Shown here one piece after another: positions 18,118-26,685 of a DNA stretch of 64,000 bases. Made by a program: the position numbers and the translations under genes. Position 1 is the first letter of the stretch, and each line of letters begins with the position of its first letter. Source of the stretch: Deferribacteres bacterium (GTDB taxonomy: Bacteria; Zhuqueibacterota; Zhuqueibacteria; Zhuqueibacterales; Geothermadaptataceae); contig JACKDF010000005.1 in assembly GCA_020633655.1 (NCBI GenBank), forward strand, positions 372,001-436,000. Reading direction: 5' to 3'. Under the pieces are notes generated by a model, which did not search any database, was not told where the DNA came from, and was given only the letters and a program-made list of their open reading frames with translations.

Positions 18118-18981
18118 TTATTTTTCTGACCAAATAGCGCCGGCAACACCGGCAATAACTAAAATCCCGCCACTCATTTGCAAAAGACTGTGGGTTTCAT
18201 TTAAAAAAATCCACGCTAAAAGAGAAGCAAAAATTGGTTCCCCTAACATTAAAGTTGATACCAAAGGCGCTGACAAGTATTTTAACGCCCAATTAAAAGT
18301 GGAATGACCGATTAATTGTGGTACCAATGCGATGAGTGCCAATAAACCATAGACTTCCCGATCGAAGCCTGTTAGTTGTTGTTGAAAAATCACTGCCATA
18401 AAAAAGAGAATTATGCCGGCCGTAGAATACGCAATGGTGATATATTGCAAATTTTCCGTTCTCTTGCGCACAAATCGTCCGCATAAAATGTAACCTGCTG
18501 CTCCCCAGGCACCAACTAACGCCCACATGTCACCCGTGAATGAGTCGGTTGACGCAGTGTTTTCCTGCGAAAGCATGGTCATCATAACAACACCAGTAAA
18601 AGCAATCAGAAATGAGAAAAAAAGACTGCGTTTGATGGGTGTTTTGAACAGCAAACGGGCAGCGATAACCACCCAGAATGGCGAGGTAGAAACAAGTACG
18701 GTGGAGTTGGTCACCGATGTCAGCTTTAATGAACCAATCCAGGCGCTAAAATGTATTGCTAAAAAAAATCCTGATAAGATGGAAATCCGGATGTCTTTTG
18801 CGGATGTTCCTCCCCAGGGCACCTTTTTCTTTGCCAAATGCCACAACAAAAGCACGGATGAAGAGATGACAATTCTATAAGCAGCGATTGTCAGAGCTGG
18901 TGCATCGCAGAGTTTTATCAGGATTGCTGCGGAAGAGACGGCGAATAGAGCAAAAATAATGGGAAGATAAAGACTAAGCAT
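18118..18981 (-). CDS. EamA-family (DMT) transporter
   Basis: The product (287 aa) is very hydrophobic, with about ten predicted membrane helices arranged as two EamA repeats. Typical segments are AAYRIVISSSVLLLWH in the first half and APLVSTLMLGEPIFASLLAWIFLNE near the end, the conserved repeat-2 motif. It is an inner-membrane carrier of the drug/metabolite exporter superfamily. The substrate is unknown. It lies in a close minus-strand series with rnz and the hydrolase. Confidence 0.85.
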   Translation of the reverse strand: MLSLYLPIIFALFAVSSAAILIKLCDAPALTIAAYRIVISSSVLLLWHLAKKKVPWGGTSAKDIRISILSGFFLAIHFSAWIGSLKLTSVTNSTVLVSTSPFWVVIAARLLFKTPIKRSLFFSFLIAFTGVVMMTMLSQENTASTDSFTGDMWALVGAWGAAGYILCGRFVRKRTENLQYITIAYSTAGIILFFMAVIFQQQLTGFDREVYGLLALIALVPQLIGHSTFNWALKYLSAPLVSTLMLGEPIFASLLAWIFLNETHSLLQMSGGILVIAGVAGAIWSEK

Positions 18982-18992
18982 AGGTGGCGCAT

Positions 18993-19829
18993 TTATTCCT
19001 GTTTTTGGTTCACGGTTTCGCTGATAAAACTATGAATGATGTGCCAATAGGACGAACCCCCAACAATGTAGGTATCATTATGTTCGGCGCCAGCAATTTT
19101 GATAAATTCTTTCGGTTGCGCTGCGCAATCGTAGAGTTTTCTCCCGAGTTCAAATGGCACGATGTTATCGGCATCACCGTGAAGGAATAGCTTAGGATAA
19201 GTAATACTTGTAATTTTATTTGCTGAATCGAATTGAATACCACTGAAAATCCATATGGGCAAAAAACCAAACATTCGTTTTGCCATATCTTTGCCACTGG
19301 AAAATGTCGATTCCAGTATCAGACCGGCTGCATTTTCTTTTGCTGCCAAATCAACAGCAACAGCGCCACCTAGGCTTCTTCCCCAAATGATCACATCTTC
19401 AGGATGCAGGTGCAATTCCTCAACGAGATATCGCCAGGCATATTCTGCGTCTTTATAAACGCCTTTTTCTGTTGGTGTTCCTGAGCTTTTGCCATATCCT
19501 CGGTAATCGATGGCAAAAATATTGACATGAATCTTTTGTTGTAACAGGTGGAAGAAAGGAATTCGGTCCGCCACATTTCCTGCGTTGCCGTGAAGAAAAA
19601 AGATGGTGGCTTGTGGATTTTGTACCTGAAAATACCATGCGTGAATTTTAGTGGTCCCGGCAGTAATAAAATGCGTTTGCGGTTGCAAATTGTAATGTGT
19701 GAGCAGGTCAAAACTCTGGGGATATTTTGTAGGAAAGAATACCAGTTTGTTTTCCAGAATGCGAATTAAAATCCAGAATATTCCACAAAAAAGTAAAAAG
19801 TATAAAACGCTTTTTGTGAGGGTTAGCAT
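18993..19829 (-). CDS. Membrane-anchored alpha/beta hydrolase (Bem46/YfhR-like)
   Basis: The product (278 aa from the ATG at 19829) begins with one N-terminal membrane anchor (residues about 7-25). An alpha/beta hydrolase domain follows: oxyanion segment FLHGNAGN, nucleophile elbow GRSLGG with Ser152, Asp in LFLHGDADNIVPF and His in AGAEHND. The ENKLVFFPTKYP leader before the domain is typical of Bem46/ABHD13-type proteins. The substrate is unknown. A TTG two codons upstream is a less likely start. Confidence 0.82.
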   Translation of the reverse strand: MLTLTKSVLYFLLFCGIFWILIRILENKLVFFPTKYPQSFDLLTHYNLQPQTHFITAGTTKIHAWYFQVQNPQATIFFLHGNAGNVADRIPFFHLLQQKIHVNIFAIDYRGYGKSSGTPTEKGVYKDAEYAWRYLVEELHLHPEDVIIWGRSLGGAVAVDLAAKENAAGLILESTFSSGKDMAKRMFGFLPIWIFSGIQFDSANKITSITYPKLFLHGDADNIVPFELGRKLYDCAAQPKEFIKIAGAEHNDTYIVGGSSYWHIIHSFISETVNQKQE

Positions 19830-19852
19830 AGGCAAAAATCAAATTGAAATTT

Positions 19853-20671
19853 TTAATGAATTACTTTCCCGCCATCGACGACGATGGTTTGTCCATTGAT
19901 GTAACCGGCTAAATCGGAGAGCAGAAAGGCAACCGCACCGGCAACTTCCCGTTGATTGCCCCAGCGATTGGATGGTGATTCCAGCGCAATTGTTTTTTTC
20001 TCTTCGTCACTCAAATGATCATACCATCCGCTGCGTATGTTTCCCAGAGCAAGGGCATTGGATCGTATTTGGTACCGGGCATATTCTCTGGCGAGATCGC
20101 GCATTAATCCGAGAATAGCAGCTTTTGCCTCAGTGTAAGGCGTGCCGTGATATCCTGTGAGAGCAGGTGTTGAACTGATAAAAACCAGGCTGCCTGAGTT
20201 TTGTGGTAGCATTGTGCGCAAAGCTTCACGGGCACAGTAGCGCGCCCCATCGAGATCTACCTTACGAATTTTTTCAAATCCTGAACGAATTTGATTTTCA
20301 TCCAATGAGTGCAAAGGGGTGTGCCAGAGCGTATCATCAATCGGGTGGCCGGCATTGCAAACAAGAAAATCGATTTTACCTTTGCTCCATCGCCTGGTTT
20401 CATTGAATAGTGCTTGCACCTGGTTGAAATCCGATGTATCGGCAGGACAGGGGAGAGTGGCATCCGGTGAGGTGGTGTTTATTTCTTCGGAAATTTGCTG
20501 CACGCGCTGTTCCTCTCTTCCATTGATAACGACGCGGGCACCACATTCAACGAGTAAACGAGCAATGACTAATCCCATACCTTTTGTGGACCCGGTCACT
20601 ACACCATATTTTCCGGCAAGTCCGGGAAGAGCTGTTTTTTCATCAAAAACAAAAGGAACGGGATTGTTCAT
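19853..20671 (-). CDS. Short-chain dehydrogenase/reductase
   Basis: The product (272 aa) is a classical SDR. It shows the cofactor loop TGSTKGMG (residues 27-34), N-A-G at VCNAGH, the active-site Ser in FISSTPAL, the Tyr/Lys pair in YTEAK, and a C-terminal GYINGQTIVVDGG segment. The PADTSDFNQVQALF region resembles 3-oxoacyl-ACP-reductase-like enzymes. The substrate is not determinable. Its start is 33 bp from the stop of the next upstream minus-strand gene. Confidence 0.82.
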   Translation of the reverse strand: MNNPVPFVFDEKTALPGLAGKYGVVTGSTKGMGLVIARLLVECGARVVINGREEQRVQQISEEINTTSPDATLPCPADTSDFNQVQALFNETRRWSKGKIDFLVCNAGHPIDDTLWHTPLHSLDENQIRSGFEKIRKVDLDGARYCAREALRTMLPQNSGSLVFISSTPALTGYHGTPYTEAKAAILGLMRDLAREYARYQIRSNALALGNIRSGWYDHLSDEEKKTIALESPSNRWGNQREVAGAVAFLLSDLAGYINGQTIVVDGGKVIH

Positions 20672-20704
20672 AAAGAATCCAATAAAGTAGGAGCGATGAA
20701 ACGC

Positions 20705-21184
20705 CTATCGGGATCGGACCGGCATCGTTCTGCCGGCGCGATATCGCATGCGAAAATCCACCCAGACATTTTTTGTTGGCCGCAATTTATAAGCCTTTAA
20801 TAAGGTGAAAAGTATCAGGGCGATGAGTGTTTTGTTGATGCCAAAGGCATAGATGTAAAAGGATTCTGTTATAATCACCCATAAAAGCAAGAAAAGACTT
20901 ACACCCAACTTTGCGCGATAGGCGAACATTCGTCCATTATCATTGTGATAGTTAAACGGTGCTTTTTGTATGAGGAATGCCGGAAAATAATGGGCAAAAA
21001 TCAAACTGACAACAATAATTGCGAAAAGTGTCAATTGTGAGATTCCCGGCATTTCCAATGTATCTTGTTTCCAAAAACTAATGGCTAGGAACATGACGCT
21101 AAGCGCCATAAATATCGCCCACTGAATGAAATTACGAACCATCAGTTTGCGAATGTGCTTAAATTTGTCTTCGAGAGCGGGCAT
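20705..21184 (-). CDS. Hypothetical membrane protein
   Basis: The product (159 aa) is not recognised. It has four hydrophobic segments at about residues 21-38, 47-64, 93-107 and 110-128, separated by short charged loops, and a basic C-terminus rich in Arg. It lies in the close minus-strand series between the ferredoxin-like gene and the SDR, so it is probably co-transcribed. Confidence 0.6.
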   Translation of the reverse strand: MPALEDKFKHIRKLMVRNFIQWAIFMALSVMFLAISFWKQDTLEMPGISQLTLFAIIVVSLIFAHYFPAFLIQKAPFNYHNDNGRMFAYRAKLGVSLFLLLWVIITESFYIYAFGINKTLIALILFTLLKAYKLRPTKNVWVDFRMRYRAGRTMPVRSR

Positions 21185-21229
21185 GATGTCGACCTTGTTG
21201 TTGCGCTTTGATAAGTGATAAAATGGGCG

Positions 21230-21547
21230 TCAGGCAGGAAAACGGCGCAGACGTTCAACAATATTTCCTTTGATGATATGCTCATCCATTATTTCTTCAA
21301 CGTCGTTTTCCGTTACTTCCTTGTACCAGACACCCTCGGGATAAATTACAATGTTTGGACCGGTTTCGCATGAAGCCAAACAACCGGATTTCGTTGCCTG
21401 GACTTTGCCTTTTAAATTTCGAGCAGTAATTTCTGCTCTGAATTTTTGAAAAACGGACAACGCATCTTTTGCGAAACAGCATCCTTTCGGATTATCTGCC
21501 GGTCGCTCGTTTATACATACAAAAATATGTTTTTCATATAATTCCAT
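21230..21547 (-). CDS. Thioredoxin-like [2Fe-2S] ferredoxin
   Basis: The product (105 aa) has the cysteine pattern of thioredoxin-fold ferredoxins (NuoE-like, Shethna protein-like): Cys11 (FVCINER), Cys23/Cys24 (KGCCFAKDA), Cys56 and Cys60 (SGCLASCETGP). These proteins carry one [2Fe-2S] cluster in the cytosol and donate electrons to partner enzymes. No obvious partner oxidoreductase is adjacent. Confidence 0.82.
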   Translation of the reverse strand: MELYEKHIFVCINERPADNPKGCCFAKDALSVFQKFRAEITARNLKGKVQATKSGCLASCETGPNIVIYPEGVWYKEVTENDVEEIMDEHIIKGNIVERLRRFPA

Positions 21548-21562
21548 CGCACGATCCGGTTT

Positions 21563-22372
21563 TCAATTCTGATTGAGAAATTGTAAAGCTTGTTGTGCGC
21601 TTTGTGCCATCTGTCCGCCATTATCAAGCTCTAAGACTTTCTGCCATTGTTCTCTGGCGCCTTCCTTGTTTCCTATCAGGCTCAGAAGTAAACCATAATT
21701 ATACAGTGCGAGCAAATCATCCGGAGTTCGTTTCAGTACTTTTTCGATTTCCTGTGTCGCTGCCAGATAATTTTTTTCAGCGTAGTAGGTGTTTGCAACC
21801 CGCATGGCTGTTTCATTGTCATTGGGATTTATACGCATGATCTGTAAGAAATAATTACGCGCATCCTCAAATTTTCCGGCAATTTCATAATACGTACCAA
21901 GTTTTTCCAGTGCGGTCGCATCGTCCGGGTTTTCCTGTAAAACTTGTTTAAGGCTGTCGATTTCTGCAAAGTGCTTTTGCATTTGCTCCATTGACATCGG
22001 TGGCTGTTGCTGCTCCTGGGCTGCCCCTTCGTTATGCATTGGTTCACGGTCTTTTTGTGTAACGAAGAAAATAAATGCGACGAGCGCCGGTATGAGTAAA
22101 ATCGGATAAATCGTACCTGCTGCACGTTTACGTTTTTTGTTTGTCACTTTATAATCATCCCACGAAGCCTCGAGCATTCTTTCCGTTTCTTTCTCAGAAA
22201 TGAAAGGTGCTCCACAGACATGGCAGAATTTTGCATCTTCCTTTTGCAAGGCATCGCATTTAACACACCGTCGCTCGGAAAGCGGCTTTTCTTCCTTTAT
22301 TTTCATGCCACAATTGCTGCAAAATTTTGCTGTATCTTCCGATTCGTGGCCGCAATGAACACATTTTTTCAT
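21563..22372 (-). CDS. Zinc-ribbon, single-pass membrane TPR protein
   Basis: The product (269 aa) begins with two zinc ribbons (C4-x2-C7...C18-x2-C21 and a second CxxC pair set around residues 36-53). One membrane helix follows near residues 88-103, then at least three TPR repeats (about 150-265; A-x-x-K-L-G-x-Y and A-R-N-Y-F patterns). A Gln-rich linker joins the helix and the repeats. The layout suggests a scaffold protein with the ribbons in the cytosol and the TPRs outside. Function unknown. AGGAAA precedes the ATG. Confidence 0.72.
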   Translation of the reverse strand: MKKCVHCGHESEDTAKFCSNCGMKIKEEKPLSERRCVKCDALQKEDAKFCHVCGAPFISEKETERMLEASWDDYKVTNKKRKRAAGTIYPILLIPALVAFIFFVTQKDREPMHNEGAAQEQQQPPMSMEQMQKHFAEIDSLKQVLQENPDDATALEKLGTYYEIAGKFEDARNYFLQIMRINPNDNETAMRVANTYYAEKNYLAATQEIEKVLKRTPDDLLALYNYGLLLSLIGNKEGAREQWQKVLELDNGGQMAQSAQQALQFLNQN

Positions 22373-22504
22373 ATTCTAATTTCCTTTTTGCCTGCGTGTT
22401 TTCCTCGGGATCGATATTAAAACAGCACAGGTTTATTTAATTAATGGATGGATGGATGCCTTTATCTAATTTAAATAGATACATTTAATCGACGGAATAT
22501 ATTT

Positions 22505-23137
22505 CTACTTTTTGCCAAATCGATTTTCAGTACCGTTTATTAATCGTTGAATGTTTGTTCTGTGCGTGAAAACAATGAGCAGGGCGATGAAAGAAGCGAG
22601 TCCCATTAAAACGGGCTCAACGGGGCGATCGAAAACGGTATGCATCACGAAAAGGACCACAGGCAGAAACACGGCTGCCAGAATGGATCCAAGAGAAACG
22701 TACCGGGTTGAGAAAACGATCACAAGGAAGATAATAAAACACACAAGAATAGCTATGGGATACAAAACGACCAGCATGCCTGCTGCCGTACCAACACCCT
22801 TTCCGCCTTTGAAACCCGCGAAGATCGTCCAGATATGCCCTACTATGGCTGAAAGACCGGCAATTATTTGCAGGTAAACTGGCGATAAACCAATGTCGGT
22901 AAAGGCGATTTGCGAGACGTAATAGGTCGCGACAATACCTTTGAAAATATCGAAGGCCATGACGAAAATACCAGGACCTTTGCCCAAAACACGGAATACA
23001 TTGGTGCCACCGGCATTGCCGCTACCATGTTCCCGAATATCGATACCTTTGAGTAGTTTTCCGGTAATAATTGCTGTGGGGAATGAACCGACAAGATAGC
23101 CAACTACGATAATAACAATTACATTTAAAATTTCCAC
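22505..23137 (-). CDS. plsY: Glycerol-3-phosphate acyltransferase PlsY
   Basis: The product (210 aa) is an inner-membrane acyl-phosphate:glycerol-3-phosphate acyltransferase, the first acylation step of phospholipid synthesis with PlsX. The three family motifs are visible: GSFPTA near the N-terminus, GSGNAGGTNVFRVLG, and FKGGKGVGTAAG. The start is GTG, preceded by AAGGA. Confidence 0.95.
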   Translation of the reverse strand: MEILNVIVIIVVGYLVGSFPTAIITGKLLKGIDIREHGSGNAGGTNVFRVLGKGPGIFVMAFDIFKGIVATYYVSQIAFTDIGLSPVYLQIIAGLSAIVGHIWTIFAGFKGGKGVGTAAGMLVVLYPIAILVCFIIFLVIVFSTRYVSLGSILAAVFLPVVLFVMHTVFDRPVEPVLMGLASFIALLIVFTHRTNIQRLINGTENRFGKK

Positions 23138-23179
23138 ATCCCGTCCTTCTATTATTTCATTGATAAAATTTAAATAATG

Positions 23180-23704
23180 CTATTCCGCTTTTTCGTGAGG
23201 CCAGTTTGCCTCTGGTTTGCCCAACCAAATCCAGGCGATAAAATCGACCAGGGGCGGATTGTCGCCCAGATTGCGCAACTGGGCATTTATCTGTCCACGA
23301 TGATAAGTACTGTGCGCGCAAACCTGTGTCATCGTTTGCAATAACGTTGTGGATTTGGGTTTTGTACCCAGCAATTTTTCTACACGCGCTGCCCAGGGTA
23401 TTTCAATCTCTTTTTGCAGTGCTGAATACGAAAATGTATACAGAAATTTTTTTGCCTGCAAATGGTATGAGCGTCCCCATTCGCACAGTGCTTCAAGTTC
23501 ATCAAATGTGGCAAGCTCGGGAAAATCCATCGGCTCATCGCGCCAGATATGCAGAAATGCGTACTGGGTGACATGGCTGTGATAAACCAACTCACGAATT
23601 CGTGCATCGTGTTGTGCATGCGATGAGTTCAAAATCTTATCCCACACCGTGGCATCTGCCCATTCCATGTGGCCGAATATTTCTTGTAAAAATTGCGATT
23701 CCAA
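23180..23704 (-). CDS. DinB-superfamily putative metalloprotein
   Basis: The product (174 aa) is a DinB/YfiT-like four-helix bundle with the spaced histidines expected for a metal site: the HSHVTQ segment and HSTYHRGQ near the C-terminus (H-x3-H). The start is a TTG, accepted because GGAG lies 8 bases upstream and no better in-frame start exists. Relatives act as thiol-dependent S-transferases, but many have no known role. A second member of the superfamily lies at 49606-50130. Confidence 0.7.
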   Translation of the reverse strand: MESQFLQEIFGHMEWADATVWDKILNSSHAQHDARIRELVYHSHVTQYAFLHIWRDEPMDFPELATFDELEALCEWGRSYHLQAKKFLYTFSYSALQKEIEIPWAARVEKLLGTKPKSTTLLQTMTQVCAHSTYHRGQINAQLRNLGDNPPLVDFIAWIWLGKPEANWPHEKAE

Positions 23705-23868
23705 AGCACAATCTCCTTCGGGATAATAATTAACCTTGCAAGTCGCAGGTCGTTTTGTGATTTGAAGAAGAATTTTTAAAAATAAAGAAAACTATTGAAG
23801 GATTCAAATGATTTTAATTACAGAAATTTCGAATTTCAACAGAAATGGGTGGGAGCATGGTGGACAGT

Positions 23869-25023
23869 CTATGGTTGCAGTGAAATGCCGTTTTTGTTGA
23901 AGAGATCAAGGAAGTTTTCTACGGTCTTTTCCCAGGTGATTTTTTGCATATCCAGGCTGGCTTGAGTGCCAATTTTCAGCATGGTATTACGATTAAAATA
24001 GGCATATTCCAGCTGAGAAAAAACCTCGTCAATATCTGCTTCCTGCCAAAGGGCGGAGGTTGTACCGTTGCTTGTGACCTGAACATCGTGCAAATTTTTT
24101 AAGAGAAAAGCATTTGACTCCGAGGCAACATCGCAATGCCCGCTAAAGTACGATACCAGCGTTGCTTTGCCGCAGGCCATGTATTCCATGAGCACTAAAT
24201 TCGTTCCGCCTTCGCAACGGTTTGGGAAGAGGCCAATATCGGTATTTTTATAAATTTTTGCCATTTGCGCATTGGGTAAAAGTGGCAGCGTGATCACGCG
24301 GTTGGTATCAATTCCGTTTTCATTTAAAATAGCTTCGATGATTTCTACAAAAGTACCGCGATGGTTTGAGATTTTAATAAAAGGTGAACGCGCAATGGAC
24401 TGCATTGTCTGTGGCCACAAATTATACCATGAATTGATGAAGAGAACATCATCGTATTTGTCCATGAACTTTTTAATGGCGGCAATAACGATATCCTGTC
24501 CCTTGCGAAATTCAAATTTACCACCGGAAAAGATAACAAACTTGTCAGTGAAGTATTCCTTTTTGTGGTTCGTCGCATTGAATATCTGCGTATCTATTCC
24601 CTGTAAAACAGCTTCGGTATTGGTAATACCATAGGAGTGCAGTACATTGCGGCACCAGGTTGAGCCGGTCGCAATCAGATCGAAGTTTTGTGCGTTTTTA
24701 ATCGCCATTTCACTCAAGCGATTGTTTTCAAAAAACGTATATCCCAGACGGAATGAGGCTTCAACCGGAGGTCCCCAGGGGTTCATTTCATGATCGGCAA
24801 TAGCCTGTAGCACGGGCAGAACGTTAGCATGCTCGTCTTTTTCCCACGAAGTGTGGACGCATTCTTTGAGATTGAAATACAATAATTCGTCCTGCAGGGA
24901 CTGTTGCGAAAAATTACTGGTAATAAAATTGATCGGTATTCTTTTTTTGAATTCGGCTGTGATCATTTTACCGCAAATTCCCCAGCCATAGGAAGCCCCG
25001 TTCGGCATGATAATATTCAACAT
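23869..25023 (-). CDS. GT4-like glycosyltransferase
   Basis: The product (384 aa) resembles family 4 (GT-B fold) glycosyltransferases. FVIFSGGKFEFRKGQD is the C-domain start; NTDIGLFPNRCEGGTNLVLMEYMACGKATL contains the E-x7-E-like nucleotide-sugar motif (E-G-G-T-N-L-V-L-M-E). The N-terminal domain is unusual (MPNGASYGWGICGK) and belongs to a less studied branch. Donor and acceptor are unknown, and no cell-surface polysaccharide cluster surrounds it. Confidence 0.75.
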   Translation of the reverse strand: MLNIIMPNGASYGWGICGKMITAEFKKRIPINFITSNFSQQSLQDELLYFNLKECVHTSWEKDEHANVLPVLQAIADHEMNPWGPPVEASFRLGYTFFENNRLSEMAIKNAQNFDLIATGSTWCRNVLHSYGITNTEAVLQGIDTQIFNATNHKKEYFTDKFVIFSGGKFEFRKGQDIVIAAIKKFMDKYDDVLFINSWYNLWPQTMQSIARSPFIKISNHRGTFVEIIEAILNENGIDTNRVITLPLLPNAQMAKIYKNTDIGLFPNRCEGGTNLVLMEYMACGKATLVSYFSGHCDVASESNAFLLKNLHDVQVTSNGTTSALWQEADIDEVFSQLEYAYFNRNTMLKIGTQASLDMQKITWEKTVENFLDLFNKNGISLQP

Positions 25024-25385
25024 TTTTTACTCTTTTTTGACTTGAATCAATTTATTCAATCGATCGGAAATATATTTTTCATATTCAGTTTTATTAGTAA
25101 TTTATAAATAAAGTCTGTTAATTTGTGAGATCAGGTCACAAGGGTTTGGGAGGCAAAATTCTATCGTGCAAACATCCGTGGTCTTGTCCTTTGTGGGCAA
25201 TGGTAGGGTCGACTCTGACCGCTTTGTTGAAAAAAGAGACGACCGGATGTTGAGCTTGTCGAACCCCCATGTCCCACGCTCAAATTTGTACCCTTCGGCA
25301 AGTTCAGGGTTCGAATTTTCGTATTTTTCAATAGATTTTCAAACCCTGTCAGAGCTGAATCTACGAACAAACAAGTGGAGGATAA
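25024..25385. other. Divergent intergenic region with a dispersed palindrome
   Basis: This 362-bp region between divergent genes contains the inverted pair GTTGAGCTTGTCGAAC (25249-25264) and CCCTTCGGCAAGTTCAGGG (25291-25309). A related pair occurs at 42208-42282 and a single arm near 36699. No gene is supported. GGAGG lies just before the cyclophilin start. Confidence 0.55.
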
Positions 25386-25955
25386 ATGAAACAAATTTTC
25401 TATTTCATACTGGCGTTGAGTGCTTTTGCCTGCAGTAAGCAAAATCCTCAAGTGGTTATGAAAACTGATTTAGGGGACATGACCTTTGAAATTTATCCGG
25501 AACAAGCGCCCATAACTGCTGCCAACTTTTTAGAATATGTTGATAACGATTTGTTTAAAGGCGCTCATTTTTACCGGGTTGTCACTCTGGAAAATCAACC
25601 CAACGACAGCATACGCATCGAAGTCGTTCAGGGTGGCCTGGGATGGAATGAAAATGAACAGCGTTTGCCAGCAATTGCCCACGAGACGACGGCAAAATCC
25701 GGAATATTACACGAGGATGGCGTCATTTCTATGGCTCGGGGGAATCCCGGCACGGCTGATTCAGAGTTTTTTATTTGCGTCGGCGCTCAACCTGAGCTGG
25801 ATTTTGGTGGCCGGCGCAATCCGGATGGACAAGGTTTTGCCACATTTGGCCGTGTTATCGAAGGTATGGATGTCGTGCGAAAAATTCAGCAGCAACCGGA
25901 AGAAGGGCAGATGTTGATTGAAAAAATTGCAATTACCTCAATTCGACGAAAATAA
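25386..25955 (+). CDS. Lipoprotein peptidyl-prolyl cis-trans isomerase (cyclophilin)
   Basis: The product (189 aa) has a short signal peptide with a lipobox ending at Cys16 (SAFACSKQ), then a cyclophilin domain. FEIYPEQAPITAANFLEYV, SMARGNPGTADSEFFICV and FATFGRVIEGMDVV match conserved strands and the active-site region. It probably assists proline isomerisation during folding in the periplasm. TGGAGG precedes the ATG. Confidence 0.88.
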   Translation: MKQIFYFILALSAFACSKQNPQVVMKTDLGDMTFEIYPEQAPITAANFLEYVDNDLFKGAHFYRVVTLENQPNDSIRIEVVQGGLGWNENEQRLPAIAHETTAKSGILHEDGVISMARGNPGTADSEFFICVGAQPELDFGGRRNPDGQGFATFGRVIEGMDVVRKIQQQPEEGQMLIEKIAITSIRRK

Positions 25956-25961
25956 AGTAAA

Positions 25962-26648
25962 ATGCATTTGTCGATCCGGTTTATCAAGCTCCTGTTTCGG
26001 TTTCAGAAATTCATCCCGGTGCGAAATCTGCTTGCGAAACAATTTTACAAACCAGAAGGATTGTGGGGGCGTATTGCCGTGGATTTTATGGCCGTTGCCA
26101 ACAGGCCGGTCTACAAGTGGACTATCGATTTACTCGAAATAAAACAAACAGATTTTGTGTTGGAAATCGGATTTGGACATGGCATTTATATCGAGAAAGT
26201 AGCGCAATTAGCCGATCTTGGATTCGTAGCAGGCGTGGATTTTTCGCAGGCAATGGTCAAACGTGCCATGCATTACAACCGGCATCTTATTCGCCATAAA
26301 AAAGTGGAGATTCTGCAGAATGGAATGCAGGATATCCCTTATGCAGATGCATTCTTTGATTGCGCATTTGCAGTCAATGTGATCTATTTCTGGCATACTC
26401 CTGAAAATGAATTGCGCGAAATGTGCCGTGTCTTAAAGCCGGGAGGACGTGCGGCATTCTATTTTTCACACGAAGACTCATTACGTCAATTGCCGTTTAC
26501 AGACAATTCGCTATTTCGTAATTTTTCATGCGAAGAATTTACTGCAATCGTAAAAAATGCGGGATTTGCACAGGCCATCTGTCATACGCGTATTTTTCAA
26601 TTTAAAGATGCAGCACTCGAGGGACATTGTGTCGTCGCAGTGAAATGA
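25962..26648 (+). CDS. Class I SAM-dependent methyltransferase
   Basis: The product (228 aa) has a Methyltransf_11-type fold. The SAM loop VLEIGFGHGIYIEK lies near residues 67-80, followed by GVDFSQAMVKRA, the aromatic CAFAVNVIYFWH strand and VLKPGGRAAFYF. The substrate is unknown. It begins 6 bp after the cyclophilin stop, so the two are likely one operon. Confidence 0.8.
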   Translation: MHLSIRFIKLLFRFQKFIPVRNLLAKQFYKPEGLWGRIAVDFMAVANRPVYKWTIDLLEIKQTDFVLEIGFGHGIYIEKVAQLADLGFVAGVDFSQAMVKRAMHYNRHLIRHKKVEILQNGMQDIPYADAFFDCAFAVNVIYFWHTPENELREMCRVLKPGGRAAFYFSHEDSLRQLPFTDNSLFRNFSCEEFTAIVKNAGFAQAICHTRIFQFKDAALEGHCVVAVK

Positions 26649-26685
26649 AAGACTAATTTACTTCCAAGCTGGGTCAGTTTCGAAT

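Noticed and set aside
22443..22456. GGATGGATGGATG short tandem repeat
   Set aside because: Only about three units in an intergenic gap; no sign of function or phase variation of a gene.
25161..25451. Open frames on both strands over the cyclophilin upstream region
   Set aside because: They are produced by the palindromic repeat and lack starts with ribosome binding sites; the products have no domain.
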